This document shows, one piece after another, positions 1 through 8,848 of a stretch of 20,523 nucleotides of DNA. Where the stretch lies: positions 1-20,523 of the forward strand of contig JAZNGF010000037.1 of the NCBI GenBank assembly GCA_045576295.1, given 5' to 3'. How positions within the stretch are numbered: position 1 is the first letter of the stretch; every line of letters starts with the position of its first letter. Below the pieces are notes generated by a model. The model was not told the DNA's origin. It saw only the letters and a program-made list of their open reading frames with translations, and searched no databases. The translations under genes were made by a program, and so were the position numbers. The stretch comes from CAVALG01 sp045576295 (lineage in GTDB: Bacteria; Bacillota; Clostridia; Oscillospirales; Acutalibacteraceae).

Positions 1-53
1 ACTTCTACGACTCCTCCTACCGTGCGTTGTAGTGTGTCTTCCTCCTCAAAACA

Positions 54-81
54 ATTATACATTAAAAATCGCCGCTGTTCA
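54..81 (-). promoter_or_regulatory. possible leftward promoter at the window edge
   Basis: Read on the minus strand, TATAAT (54-59) lies 16 nt from TGAACA (76-81), a partial match to the -35 consensus. Further along the same strand are two Shine-Dalgarno-like purine tracts, GAGGAGG (41-47) and AGGAGGAG (11-18). This would fit a divergent gene starting just beyond the left edge. No start codon or reading frame is visible inside the window, so this is a weak inference. Confidence 0.25.
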
Positions 82-120
82 GCACCCTTTAATTACTATT
101 TGTGCTGACGCTTTAGCGGC
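71..120 (+). promoter_or_regulatory. structured 5' leader hairpin before the ABC transporter operon
   Basis: GCCGCT (71-76) pairs with AGCGGC (115-120), and TCAGCAC (79-85) pairs with GTGCTGA (102-108). This gives a two-part stem with an asymmetric internal loop (2 nt against 6 nt) and a 16-nt apical loop. It ends five bases before the GGAG ribosome-binding site (126-129). No U-tract follows, so it is not an intrinsic terminator. It could influence ribosome access or mRNA stability. No T-box signature is visible in the 120 bases upstream, although such transporters are often T-box controlled. I do not recognise the RNA as a known riboswitch class. Confidence 0.45.
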
Positions 121-135
121 AGAATGGAGATTATT

Positions 136-1065
136 ATGAAAAGACTTGTATCAATTTCTTTAGCACTTATCCTTTGCATCAGCGCTTGTTTTATGCTCAC
201 ATCTTGCGGCAAAAACGATGCCGACTTCACCGTTGGTATCTGCCAGCTTATGGAGCACGAATCACTTGATAAGGCAACAAACGGCTTTATCGACGCATTA
301 ACCGAAGAACTTGAAAAGGCAGGCAAAACCGTTAAGTTCGACACCCAGGTTGCTGGCGAAGCAAACCTTTGCACATCGGTTGTTAACACCTTTACCGCAA
401 AGAATGTTGACCTTATTATGGGTAACGCAACCCCTGCTCTTCTTGCAGCTGCAAATGCAACAACTGAAATCCCCGTGCTTGGAACATCTGTAACCGACTA
501 CGACGACACATTCTCAGGCAAAATTCCTGCAAACGTTAGCGGCACATCTGATGCTGTTCCCTTCGATGAGCAGGCTCAAATGATGATTGAAACCCTTGGT
601 TTAGTTAAAGGCGACAAGGTTGGCGTTATCTACTGCACAAACGAATCAAACTCACTTATTCAGTATGAAGCTGTTAAGAAGTTATTCGAAGAAAAAGGCA
701 TCGTTGTTGAAGCCTTCACCTTCTCGGAAACCACCGAACTTCAGGCAATTGCAACATCAGCATCATCAAGCTGCAAAGCAATCTATGTTCCTTCAGATAA
801 CACCGTTGCTGATAACGATTCGGTTGTTGGCACAATCTGCACCGATAAAAACGTTCCTGTATACACAAGCTACGGCGGTGCAATCTGCTATGCAAGCCTT
901 GCTATAGATTATTACGAGCTTGGCCGCGAAACAGGTAAAATGGCCGCAGAAATTCTTTTAGGCAAAAAAGCCACAGAAGATTTCGACATTAAAACTCTTG
1001 AACCTTCGGTTGTATTTAACGAAGAACTTTGCGAAAAACTCGGTATCGAAGTACCCGAAAACTAA
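136..1065 (+). CDS. ABC transporter substrate-binding lipoprotein (TrpX-like, COG2984 type)
   Basis: This is the extracellular solute-binding lipoprotein of an ABC importer. The ATG at 136 is preferred over the in-frame ATG at 124 because GGAG (126-129) sits 6 nt before it; that gives 309 residues. The N-terminus is a lipoprotein signal: KR at 2-3, a hydrophobic core, then lipobox L-T-S-C with the lipidated cysteine at residue 24. The mature part opens with TVGICQLMEHESLDKATNGF, characteristic of the ABC_sub_bind family, which has a periplasmic-binding-protein fold with two Rossmann-like lobes. Members include TrpX of the tryptophan transporter, but the family is broad and the ligand cannot be read from sequence; an amino acid or small aromatic compound is plausible. 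The permease starts 19 nt downstream and the ATPase follows, so the three form one operon. Confidence 0.88.
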   Translation: MKRLVSISLALILCISACFMLTSCGKNDADFTVGICQLMEHESLDKATNGFIDALTEELEKAGKTVKFDTQVAGEANLCTSVVNTFTAKNVDLIMGNATPALLAAANATTEIPVLGTSVTDYDDTFSGKIPANVSGTSDAVPFDEQAQMMIETLGLVKGDKVGVIYCTNESNSLIQYEAVKKLFEEKGIVVEAFTFSETTELQAIATSASSSCKAIYVPSDNTVADNDSVVGTICTDKNVPVYTSYGGAICYASLAIDYYELGRETGKMAAEILLGKKATEDFDIKTLEPSVVFNEELCEKLGIEVPEN

Positions 1066-1084
1066 TTGATTTCAGAGGTATATA

Positions 1085-2002
1085 ATGGCTTTTTTAAATG
1101 CATTACCCGGCGCGGTTGCCGAAGGCCTTATTTGGGGCTTAATGGCAATCGGTGTCTATATATCATATAAAATCCTCGACATAGCCGACCTCACGGTTGA
1201 CGGTTCTATCTGCACGGGCGGCTGCGTTTGTGCAGTGCTTATAGCTGCAGGAGTCCCCGCGTGGATTAGTGTTATAATTGCGTTTATAGCAGGTGCAATA
1301 ACCGGTATTATTTCAGGGCTGTTTCACACAGCCCTTGGAATACCTTCAATCCTTGCAGGTATCTTAACGCAGCTTATTCTGTATTCGGTTAACCTTTCAA
1401 TACTTGGAAGCAAATCGTTAGTAGCAATCGATCCGCGCGCTAACAATCTGTTAGTTCACATGAGCAACAACCCACGTTCAATAGTGGTTGCGGCAATTAT
1501 TATTGCGGCTGTTATTATAATTCTGCGCCTGTTTTTCTACACCGAGGTTGGCCTTACCCTTAAATCAACGGGCGATAACCCCGATATGAGCCGCGCACAG
1601 GGTATAAACGTTAAGCTTAACAAGGTTGTTGGCCTTGCCATTTCAAACGGTATTGTTGCACTTGCAGGCGCACTATTGGCGCAGTACAAAGGCTCGGCAA
1701 ACATTAACGACGGGCGCGGCGCCATTGTTATAGGCCTTGCGGCTATCTTTATTGGGCTTTCGGTTTCACTTAAAATTAAGCCTAACCTTGTTGTTAGCCT
1801 TATTGGTGTTATCGGCGGCGGAATAGTATATTATATAATTTATAACTTTGTTATACTTATTGGCCTTAAAACCGATTACCTTAAGATGTTATCGGCAATT
1901 ATAGTTGTTCTTTTCCTTGCTATCCCCTATTTAAAGGGTGAATACTTCAAAAGGCAGAAACCTTTATTAGCACAAAATGCAGGAGGTGGCGAGAATGCTT
2001 AA
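1085..2002 (+). CDS. ABC transporter permease (TrpY-like, COG4120 type)
   Basis: A very hydrophobic 305-residue protein with many predicted membrane segments, belonging to the branched-chain-amino-acid/ribose type permease superfamily (BPD_transp_2). It forms the membrane channel for the substrate delivered by the upstream lipoprotein. The cytoplasmic loop containing TGDNPDMSRAQGINV (about 166-180) matches the conserved stretch that couples this permease family to its ATPase. The N-terminal GAVAEGLIWGLMAIGVYISY is typical of COG4120. It starts 19 nt after the lipoprotein stop, and its last 8 bases overlap the ATPase start, indicating translational coupling. The C-terminus is short and basic (FKRQKP), consistent with a cytoplasmic end. 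Substrate is unassigned. Confidence 0.88.
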   Translation: MAFLNALPGAVAEGLIWGLMAIGVYISYKILDIADLTVDGSICTGGCVCAVLIAAGVPAWISVIIAFIAGAITGIISGLFHTALGIPSILAGILTQLILYSVNLSILGSKSLVAIDPRANNLLVHMSNNPRSIVVAAIIIAAVIIILRLFFYTEVGLTLKSTGDNPDMSRAQGINVKLNKVVGLAISNGIVALAGALLAQYKGSANINDGRGAIVIGLAAIFIGLSVSLKIKPNLVVSLIGVIGGGIVYYIIYNFVILIGLKTDYLKMLSAIIVVLFLAIPYLKGEYFKRQKPLLAQNAGGGENA

Positions 2003-2792
2003 AATCACCAATCTGCAAAAAACCTTTAACCCGGGCACAGTAAACGCTAAAACTGCTTTAAACGGGCTCGACCTTAAAATAAACAAGGGCGATTTTATCA
2101 CCGTTATTGGCGGAAACGGAGCAGGTAAATCAACACTGCTTAATGCTATTTCGGGCGTTTGGAAACCCGATTACGGCACAATCGAGATCGACGGCGTTAA
2201 TGTTACCAATATGCCTGAACATAAGCGCGCAAAATTCTTGGGCCGCGTATTCCAAGACCCAATGAAGGGTACATCACCCGATATGGAAATTGCCGAAAAC
2301 CTTTCGATTGCGGCAAGACGCGGAACCCACCGCAAGCTTATCCCCGGAATTAGAAAAGCTGAGCGTGAACAATATAAAAAGCTGCTTTCAACGCTTGAAC
2401 TTGGGCTTGAAACAAGGCTTTCCTGCAAAGTTGGGCTCTTATCAGGAGGTCAAAGGCAGGCAGTTACACTGCTTATGGCAACCATTAACCGCCCTAAGCT
2501 TTTACTCCTTGACGAGCACACCGCTGCGCTTGACCCTAAAACCGCGGCAAAAGTTCTTGAAATCACCGATAAACTTATTACCGAAAACAACCTTACAACA
2601 CTTATGATAACCCATAACATGCACGATGCTATCGCACATGGCAACCGCCTTATTATGATGCACGAAGGCCGCGTTGTTGTTGATATTTCGGGTGAAGAGA
2701 AAAAGAAACTCACCATAAACCAATTGCTTCAGTTGTTTGAACAGGCAAGCGGCAGTGAGTTTGCAAATGATAAGGTTATGCTTTCAAAATAA
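1995..2792 (+). CDS. ABC transporter ATP-binding protein (TrpZ-like, COG1101 type)
   Basis: The nucleotide-binding subunit that powers the importer. I chose the ATG at 1995 rather than the in-frame ATG at 1977 because AGGAGGT (1981-1987) lies 7 nt upstream of it; that gives 265 residues. All ABC motifs are present: Walker A GGNGAGKS (39-46), Q-loop Gln87, signature LSGGQ (149-153), Walker B LLLLDE (169-174) and the H-loop His207. The residue after the catalytic Glu is His (DEHTAALDP), as is usual in COG1101 ATPases. The reading frame overlaps the permease stop by 8 nt. A strong hairpin terminator lies 20 nt past the stop, so this is the last gene of the operon. Confidence 0.9.
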   Translation: MLKITNLQKTFNPGTVNAKTALNGLDLKINKGDFITVIGGNGAGKSTLLNAISGVWKPDYGTIEIDGVNVTNMPEHKRAKFLGRVFQDPMKGTSPDMEIAENLSIAARRGTHRKLIPGIRKAEREQYKKLLSTLELGLETRLSCKVGLLSGGQRQAVTLLMATINRPKLLLLDEHTAALDPKTAAKVLEITDKLITENNLTTLMITHNMHDAIAHGNRLIMMHEGRVVVDISGEEKKKLTINQLLQLFEQASGSEFANDKVMLSK

Positions 2793-2812
2793 TCAAAATA
2801 ATTATAAACAAC

Positions 2813-2844
2813 AAACCCGAAGAGGAATTTGCCTCTTCGGGTTT
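2813..2844. terminator. bidirectional intrinsic terminator between convergent genes
   Basis: A perfect 13-bp inverted repeat (2813-2825 and 2832-2844) with a 6-nt loop. On the + strand it is followed by a broken T-rich tract, so it ends the ABC operon. On the - strand it is followed by TTTGTTGTTT, so it can also end the M23 peptidase gene, which stops at 2868 and converges on it. Confidence 0.88.
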
Positions 2845-2867
2845 TAATTTGTTTTACATTAATATTA

Positions 2868-4331
2868 TTAGTTAGTGGATACACCTAAATACGGTGCTGG
2901 GTCAACACGGCTTCCGCCGATGCGAACCTCGAAATGGAGATGATTACCTGTTGACTGGCCTGTTGAGCCAACTGCTGCAATGGCCTGACCTCCCCTTACA
3001 ACATCGCCTGCTGAAACATAAAGCGCGCTGCAGTGTGCATATAAGGTTTCCATTCCGTTTGCGTGCCTAACTACAACACAGTAGCCAAAACCGTTCCCTG
3101 CGGCATTATAACCTGCTGCAGTAACAACACCGTCTAATACTGAATAAATATCGGTGCCTTCAGGTGAAGTAATATCGAAGCCTTTGTGATTTCTGCCATC
3201 ACCATAGTATGACGAAATGCGCATTCTGGGGTTTTGAGCAACGGGCCAAACAAAGCCATAACTACCAACAACCGTCCCAGATGAAGAAAGATGCCTGGTT
3301 GTAACGGTGGTGCCTATAACAGCAGTTCCAACAGTTACCATTTCCGAAACCGGTTCAGAGATCTTCTCGCTGGAAAGAACTGTTCTTGCTACCTCTACAC
3401 CGCCAACATAGCTAACTTTGGAAATTACTTCATTAACTCCCTTAACACCTTTTTGTGTAACGTGTTTGTAGCCTTTAACCTTGTTACTGTCTTCTGTTTT
3501 TACGGTTTCAAAAGGAATTTCTTCGTGAACCTTTTCGGTAACTGTGAGTGAAACTGTAAGCGGATACGACTTAGTAGCAAAATCAGCTTTAACTGTACTA
3601 CCCGATTTAATAACATCATCGCTGTAATATGCCTTTTTAATATCAACGGTTTCAACATATTCTGCGCTTGCCCCAGGGATGTTTGCCGAAGCTATTTCAC
3701 CCGCTAATTGCTCTTCCATACAATCGCTGAAAAGCGCCTTGTCTTCACAAGCAACAACTAAGGTTTCGTTGGCATAAAGGCCGAATGCTTCGGTAATGCC
3801 ATCGGTGTTTTCAAGGGCACCTTCAACCAATTCTTCAGGTTTTTGAATATTGTTCTTCATTGTTATAACAGTTTTAAACTCTGCATCTGCAAAAATTTCA
3901 TTACTATCATCAGCCACTATAAATTGCTTCATTGCAGAAAGTGTTTGGGTGAAATCATCTGCCGAGGCAATTCTACCAATATATGTTCCGTTATAATTAA
4001 CATCAACTGCAGTGCGAAGTTCTGTCCAAATGCCGCTTGTGGCACCTACAACCAAAAGAACTACCGCAGCCGACATACAAGCAGCAAACCTGACAAACTG
4101 TTTTTTGCTTGCGCCAATCTTTTGACCCATTAAATATTTAAAACTCTTAAAAAACGATGTGTTGTTTTCTCTTTTTTCTAATGAAGCGGTTTTAACAATC
4201 TGCCAAAAGGCCGAAAAACCCTTTTGCGGAAGCTTGAATGTGATATAACAAACCGCTTTTTCAAAGCCTGTTGTTGCTTTGATTATAGCGTTTTTTATAG
4301 CTTCACATGCTTTTTTAAAGAACAAAACCAA
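2868..4331 (-). CDS. membrane-anchored G5-domain M23 metallopeptidase (peptidoglycan hydrolase)
   Basis: A 487-residue cell-envelope enzyme. Residues 1-79 are basic and probably cytoplasmic, about 80-101 form one membrane anchor (FVRFAACMSAAVVLLVVGAT), and the rest is extracellular. A G5 domain lies at roughly 265-350 (EKVHEEIPFETVKTEDSNK up to SEKISEPVSEMVTVGT), and a C-terminal M23/LytM domain spans about 370-485. Zinc-ligand motifs are intact: HKGFD and HLHFEVR, plus YAHCS between them. M23 enzymes cut peptide cross-links in peptidoglycan, so a role in wall remodelling is likely. The frame opens with TTG at 4331, with GGAG (4336-4339) only 4 nt upstream. An ATG overlapping it is out of frame and soon stops. 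A later start at Met68 is possible but has a poor ribosome-binding site. It follows polC on the same strand but has its own promoter. Confidence 0.85.
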   Translation of the reverse strand: MVLFFKKACEAIKNAIIKATTGFEKAVCYITFKLPQKGFSAFWQIVKTASLEKRENNTSFFKSFKYLMGQKIGASKKQFVRFAACMSAAVVLLVVGATSGIWTELRTAVDVNYNGTYIGRIASADDFTQTLSAMKQFIVADDSNEIFADAEFKTVITMKNNIQKPEELVEGALENTDGITEAFGLYANETLVVACEDKALFSDCMEEQLAGEIASANIPGASAEYVETVDIKKAYYSDDVIKSGSTVKADFATKSYPLTVSLTVTEKVHEEIPFETVKTEDSNKVKGYKHVTQKGVKGVNEVISKVSYVGGVEVARTVLSSEKISEPVSEMVTVGTAVIGTTVTTRHLSSSGTVVGSYGFVWPVAQNPRMRISSYYGDGRNHKGFDITSPEGTDIYSVLDGVVTAAGYNAAGNGFGYCVVVRHANGMETLYAHCSALYVSAGDVVRGGQAIAAVGSTGQSTGNHLHFEVRIGGSRVDPAPYLGVSTN

Positions 4332-4366
4332 TCATCTCCAAAACTTTTGTTACAAAACTGATATTA

Positions 4367-4394
4367 ATTATATCAAATTATTACAAAATTGCAA
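4367..4394 (-). promoter_or_regulatory. sigma-A-type promoter of the M23 peptidase gene
   Basis: On the minus strand, TTGCAA (-35, 4389-4394) and a perfect TATAAT (-10, 4367-4372) are separated by 16 nt in very AT-rich DNA. Transcription would start near 4360, leaving a leader of about 28 nt before the TTG start codon at 4331. The 156 bases between this gene and polC (4332-4487) contain no other gene. I see no clear intrinsic terminator for the polC operon there, so read-through into this gene is possible. Confidence 0.65.
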
Positions 4395-4487
4395 TAGTTT
4401 TTTGGGTTTTGTAATTTTTATTGTTGAAATTGATTGGTTTTATTAACATTTTTAATTGTTTTTTGTGATATATCCACAATTTAGTTT

Positions 4488-7400
4488 TTAAAATAATGTA
4501 AGTTGGTTAGTATCAGGAATACCTTTAAGCGAACCCATTGCTTTTAACGTTTCAATAACGGTTTTTGAAACGCCTGATTTGCGCTGCAATTCTTCAACCG
4601 ACAACACCTTTCCGCTTTTTATAGCATCGTAAATTGAAACTGCCGCCTTATCGCCAACGCCGGCCAGCGCCCCAAACGGTAACCTCATTTTACCGTTTTC
4701 GGGCAAATAGTGAACTGCGTGCGACTTGTCGATATCAATGGGAAGCACCTCAAGCCCGCGTGACATCATTTCGTTAAATATCTTAAGGTTTTCAAGCACC
4801 GCTTTATCTTTAACCGAAAGGTCACGCCCAAGTGATTGAAGTTCAAGTATCTTATGCCTTACCGCTTCGCGCCCTTTTAATATAGTTTCAACATCAACGT
4901 CTTCAGGGCGGCCTGTAAAGTAGGCACAGTAGTATTCAATTGGCCTATAAACCTTATACCAACCGAGCCTAAGCGCCGAGATTACGTATGCTGCCGCGTG
5001 CGCTTTTGGGAACATATATTTAATTTTAAGGCAGGAATCTATATACCATTCTGGAACACCGTGCGAGCGCATCATTTCCTTATGCTCATCGGTTAACAGC
5101 TTAGGAGCTTTACCCTTACGCGTTATCTCCATTATTTTAAACGCAACGCCCGGCTCAAGGCCGCATTTCATAAGGTAAACCATAATGCTGTCGCGCGTTC
5201 CGATAACGTTTGAAATGGTGCAGGTGCCCTCACGAATCAGGTCTTGCGCGTTACCAACCCAAACATCGGTGCCATGCGAAAGGCCAGATATCTGTAAAAG
5301 GTCGTCGAAAGTTTTGGGCTGCGCTTCAATAAGCATGTCCATTGAAAACTTTGTGCCGAACTCGGGCAACGAATATGTTCCTGTTTTTGCAAAAATCTGC
5401 TCTTCAGTAACACCGAGCGCCTCGGGCGAAGTAAACAAGCTCATAACCTTTTTATCACTCATCGACACTTCGGTTACTGGAATACCCGTGTATTCGCCTA
5501 AATACTTACATATAGTTGGGTTAACATGCCCTAATTCATCAAGCTTTAGAATTGTATCGTGAATTGAATGGAAATCGAAGTGGGTTGTAACGGTTGTTGA
5601 TTTTGCATCGTCAGCCGGGTGCTGAACGGGGCAAAAATCGTATATTTCTTTATCGCCGGGAACTACTATCATGCCGCCCGGGTGCTGGCCTGTTGTTCGT
5701 TTAACGCCTGAATTAAACAGCGCTTCTGCAAGGCGGTTTTCTTCGGCCTTGTTATAGGTTATGCCCTTTTCTTCTTCGTATTTTTTAACATAGCCATAGG
5801 CAGTTTTTTCGGCAACGGTTGAAATTGTTCCCGCTTTAAACACATTAGCAGAGCCGAACAGTGTTTCGGTAAAGCGGTGGGAATTCGACTGATATTCGTT
5901 TGAAAAGTTAAGGTCGATATCGGGGACTTTATCGCCATCGAACCCTAAGAAGGTTTCAAACGGAATATCGTGACCATCGCGGTTCATTGCCTCGCCGCAT
6001 TCGGGGCAGGCCTTTTCGGGCAGGTCGAAGCCCGATTTTATGTTTATATCATCAATAAACTCGCTGTGGCAGCATTTGGGGCAAACATAGTGCGGGCCTA
6101 AGGGATTAACCTCGGATATGCCTGCCATTGTTGCAACAAATGATGACCCAACAGATCCACGCGAACCAACAAGGTAGCCGTGTTCAACCGAATCGGCAAC
6201 CAACTTTTGCGCTGTTACATACATTATGGCAAAGCCGTGCTTAATAATAGAATTAAGTTCCTTGTCGATTCTGTCAGAGACTATTTTAGGCAAAGTTTCG
6301 CCGTAAACCTCGTGGGCGCGCTTCATAACAACATTGGTTAATATTTCGTCGGCCCCTTCAATGGTTGGGGGGTAATTGCCTTTTGGTATAGGCCTTATAT
6401 CGCGCTCAACCATATCGGCAATTTTTTGCGGGTTGTGAACAACAACCTCTTCTGCCCTATCGCCAAGATAAGCAAAATTCTCCATCATTTCGGTGGTGGT
6501 TTTAAAATATAAAGGTGCCTGATTATCGGCATCTTTAAAGCCCTGTGCCGCCATAAGAATCTTTCTGATAGCGGCATCATTCTTTTTAAGAAAATGCACG
6601 TCGCCCGTTGCAACAACGGGTTTACCCAAACGGTCGCCAAGGGTTATAATTGTTTTATTTATCTCGTGAAGTTTATCGCGTGAATCAACTATTCCCTCGC
6701 GCAACATAAATTCGTTGTTGCCGTCGGGCTGGATTTCAAGGTAATCGTAATAGTCGGCAATTTCGGAAAGTTCTTCAAAAGGCCTTCCCTCTAAAACCGC
6801 TTTATAAAGCTCACCCTGCTCGCAGGCGCTGCCAACAATGATACCCTCACGATATTTATCAAGCACCGTTCTGGGAACGCGCGGTTTTCTGTGAAAATAG
6901 TCAAGGTGCGCGTGCGACACTATTTTATACAGGTTTTTCATACCCGTTTGGTTCTTAACCAGCAGTATCATATGATACATCTTTAATTTCTTCGGGTCGC
7001 CGCCTGTAAGGCATGTGTTAATGTTGCCAACCGTTTCGCAGCCCGATTCTTCACGCAGTTTTTCGGTAAAGCAGGTGAAAATTTCAGCAAGGATAGCCGC
7101 ATCATCACAGGCGCGATGGTGATTAAAGTTCCTTAAATTCAGCGCCTTTGCAACGGTATCGAGCTTGGCGTTTTTAATTTCAGGCAAGAGGCTTCTTGCC
7201 ATAACCACTGTGTCGATATACACGGGTTCAAACTTATAACCGCAACGCTCGCAAGCGGCGCGGATAAACGAAATATCAAAGTTAGCATTGTGAGCAACAA
7301 GCACTGCTCCATTACAAAACTCTAAAAAGTCTTTAACGGCAACTGCATCATCTGGTGCATCGGCCACCATTTCATCGGTAATTCCGGTAAGCTCGGTTAT

Positions 7401-8834
7401 TCTTGCTGGGATTGGCATACGGGGGTTTACAAAGGTTGAAAATGTGTCGCCAATCTCGCCGCCAGAAACCCTAACTGCGCCAATTTCGGTAATGCGCTCG
7501 GTTGCAGGCGAAAAACCTGTTGTTTCAAGGTCGAAAACAACAAAGTCACCGTTTATGGGCATATCGCTGTTTCCTGTAACGGCCTCGGCCAAGTCGTTAA
7601 CAAAATAGGCCTCAACGCCGTATATAACCTTAAAATCGGCATCGGGGTTGCTTTTCATAATGCCTTCGTATGTATTCATAATTTCGGGGTAAGCCTGAAC
7701 AACGCCGTGATCGGTAACGGCAACAGCCTTATGCCCCCAATTAAATGCAGTTTGAACAAGCTTTTTGGGTGATGTTAACCCATCCATTGCCGACATATTT
7801 GTGTGCGCGTGAAGCTCAACCCTGCGGCCACCACTGTAATCATCGGTTTCTTCGGTTCTTTTAAAGCGGTTAATGCTAACAGGTTTTACAACATAACACT
7901 TGTCCCAATCGTCGAACTCTTGTGAACCCCTAACAAGTATGCACTGCCCGGGTTTTAGGCTTGCAAGTTCGCCCATCTTTTCGTTTTTAACATAAAACTT
8001 AATTATAAGTGAATTGGTTTCATCGGAAAATTGAATATTCACCCTTTGTTTATCGCCTTTTTTGGTTGGCGCAAACTCGGTTTTAAAAATTTCGCCCCAA
8101 ACAATAAACGAGTCCATATCGCCCTGCACGCTCGACATTGTTATGGGAACACCGCGTATACCGTGCCCGTAAACCACCTCGGCACTGCCCTCAACCATAG
8201 GAATGTTTTCGCATTCTATTATCTCGGTTACAGCTACACTTTCCTGAGGTTCAGAGGCACCTTGTGCATTATCGAACGGTGCACTGCTATAATCATTTTC
8301 GGGTGGAATATCGCTTTCTGAAAACGGGATATATGTATCCTCTTCGTCTGAGTAATCGACCTTTAAAACGCCGCTGAATTCAAGGTTTACCTCCCTTGAA
8401 AAGCGCCTTTTAACAGCATCAACAAACTTTTCAGGGAAACCCGAAGCCTCAATGGTATCAAGCCCGCCATTTGCAAGGGTTATGGTAACGGTTTGACCGT
8501 TGAACCCATATTCGGCACCCTCGAAAAAGCCGTTACATGAAATGTCTGCAAGGCGCAGTTTTTCAGAAAGTTCCTTTGCGGCTTCGGCGCTAAAGCATTC
8601 AGCACTAAAATACGACATAACCTTGGCGCTGTTTAACCCCAACGATTTAACAAGGCTTTCACGAAGAGAATCTATTTCTTCGCTTTTAACATACTCGCTA
8701 TATCTGCAGGCAAGCGAAATCTGCAACCGTTCACGGTTAACTTCGCAGGCGAGAACGGTTGCATTCATAACGGTATCGCTAAATTTTCCATCCAAAACAG
8801 CCCCAAACAGAGCTGATAATTTTGTTTCAGGCAT
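4488..8834 (-). CDS. polC: DNA polymerase III alpha subunit, Gram-positive PolC type
   Basis: The replicative polymerase of low-GC Gram-positives, 1448 residues and close to the usual PolC length of about 1440. Domains in order: N-terminal domain (about 1-210); OB fold (about 235-320); PHP domain opening with LHAHTNMSAMDG (341-352) and resuming after the exonuclease, with DVH at 745-747; and a DEDD 3'-5' proofreading exonuclease inserted in the PHP domain (about 428-590). The exonuclease carries D435/E437 in DLETTG, D520 in HNANFD, and H573/D578. The polymerase core has GSRGSVGSS (890-898), catalytic D972 and D974 in PDIDLNF, and D1099 in KLDELGH. A zinc-binding pair (C918/C921 with C943/C946) is present. 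The protein ends NQLTLF, a textbook beta-clamp-binding motif. GGGGA lies 7 nt before the start. It is the last gene of the pyrH operon, 14 nt after ispG. Confidence 0.98.
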   Translation of the reverse strand: MPETKLSALFGAVLDGKFSDTVMNATVLACEVNRERLQISLACRYSEYVKSEEIDSLRESLVKSLGLNSAKVMSYFSAECFSAEAAKELSEKLRLADISCNGFFEGAEYGFNGQTVTITLANGGLDTIEASGFPEKFVDAVKRRFSREVNLEFSGVLKVDYSDEEDTYIPFSESDIPPENDYSSAPFDNAQGASEPQESVAVTEIIECENIPMVEGSAEVVYGHGIRGVPITMSSVQGDMDSFIVWGEIFKTEFAPTKKGDKQRVNIQFSDETNSLIIKFYVKNEKMGELASLKPGQCILVRGSQEFDDWDKCYVVKPVSINRFKRTEETDDYSGGRRVELHAHTNMSAMDGLTSPKKLVQTAFNWGHKAVAVTDHGVVQAYPEIMNTYEGIMKSNPDADFKVIYGVEAYFVNDLAEAVTGNSDMPINGDFVVFDLETTGFSPATERITEIGAVRVSGGEIGDTFSTFVNPRMPIPARITELTGITDEMVADAPDDAVAVKDFLEFCNGAVLVAHNANFDISFIRAACERCGYKFEPVYIDTVVMARSLLPEIKNAKLDTVAKALNLRNFNHHRACDDAAILAEIFTCFTEKLREESGCETVGNINTCLTGGDPKKLKMYHMILLVKNQTGMKNLYKIVSHAHLDYFHRKPRVPRTVLDKYREGIIVGSACEQGELYKAVLEGRPFEELSEIADYYDYLEIQPDGNNEFMLREGIVDSRDKLHEINKTIITLGDRLGKPVVATGDVHFLKKNDAAIRKILMAAQGFKDADNQAPLYFKTTTEMMENFAYLGDRAEEVVVHNPQKIADMVERDIRPIPKGNYPPTIEGADEILTNVVMKRAHEVYGETLPKIVSDRIDKELNSIIKHGFAIMYVTAQKLVADSVEHGYLVGSRGSVGSSFVATMAGISEVNPLGPHYVCPKCCHSEFIDDINIKSGFDLPEKACPECGEAMNRDGHDIPFETFLGFDGDKVPDIDLNFSNEYQSNSHRFTETLFGSANVFKAGTISTVAEKTAYGYVKKYEEEKGITYNKAEENRLAEALFNSGVKRTTGQHPGGMIVVPGDKEIYDFCPVQHPADDAKSTTVTTHFDFHSIHDTILKLDELGHVNPTICKYLGEYTGIPVTEVSMSDKKVMSLFTSPEALGVTEEQIFAKTGTYSLPEFGTKFSMDMLIEAQPKTFDDLLQISGLSHGTDVWVGNAQDLIREGTCTISNVIGTRDSIMVYLMKCGLEPGVAFKIMEITRKGKAPKLLTDEHKEMMRSHGVPEWYIDSCLKIKYMFPKAHAAAYVISALRLGWYKVYRPIEYYCAYFTGRPEDVDVETILKGREAVRHKILELQSLGRDLSVKDKAVLENLKIFNEMMSRGLEVLPIDIDKSHAVHYLPENGKMRLPFGALAGVGDKAAVSIYDAIKSGKVLSVEELQRKSGVSKTVIETLKAMGSLKGIPDTNQLTLF

Positions 8835-8848
8835 TTTTATTCCCCAAT

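Noticed and set aside
1..135. T-box or other known riboswitch upstream of the ABC operon
   Set aside because: No T-box core, specifier loop or antiterminator motif can be found in the available bases; the hairpin present matches no class I can name.
4381..4414. An 8-bp inverted repeat TTACAAAA/TTTTGTAA as terminator of the polC operon
   Set aside because: The arms are AT-only apart from one C-G pair, the loop is 18 nt, no U-tract follows on the minus transcript, and the repeat overlaps the promoter of the next gene.
4464..4480. A small hairpin (TTGTG...CACAA) just past the polC stop
   Set aside because: Its stem is only 5-6 bp, and on the polC transcript it is followed by A residues rather than U residues; the T-rich side faces the other strand, where there is no gene.
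5185..5562. Open frames opposite polC and other long genes (for example 5185-5562, 8500-8871, 11789-12160)
   Set aside because: They are antisense shadows of well-identified genes, lack ribosome-binding sites and show no domain features.
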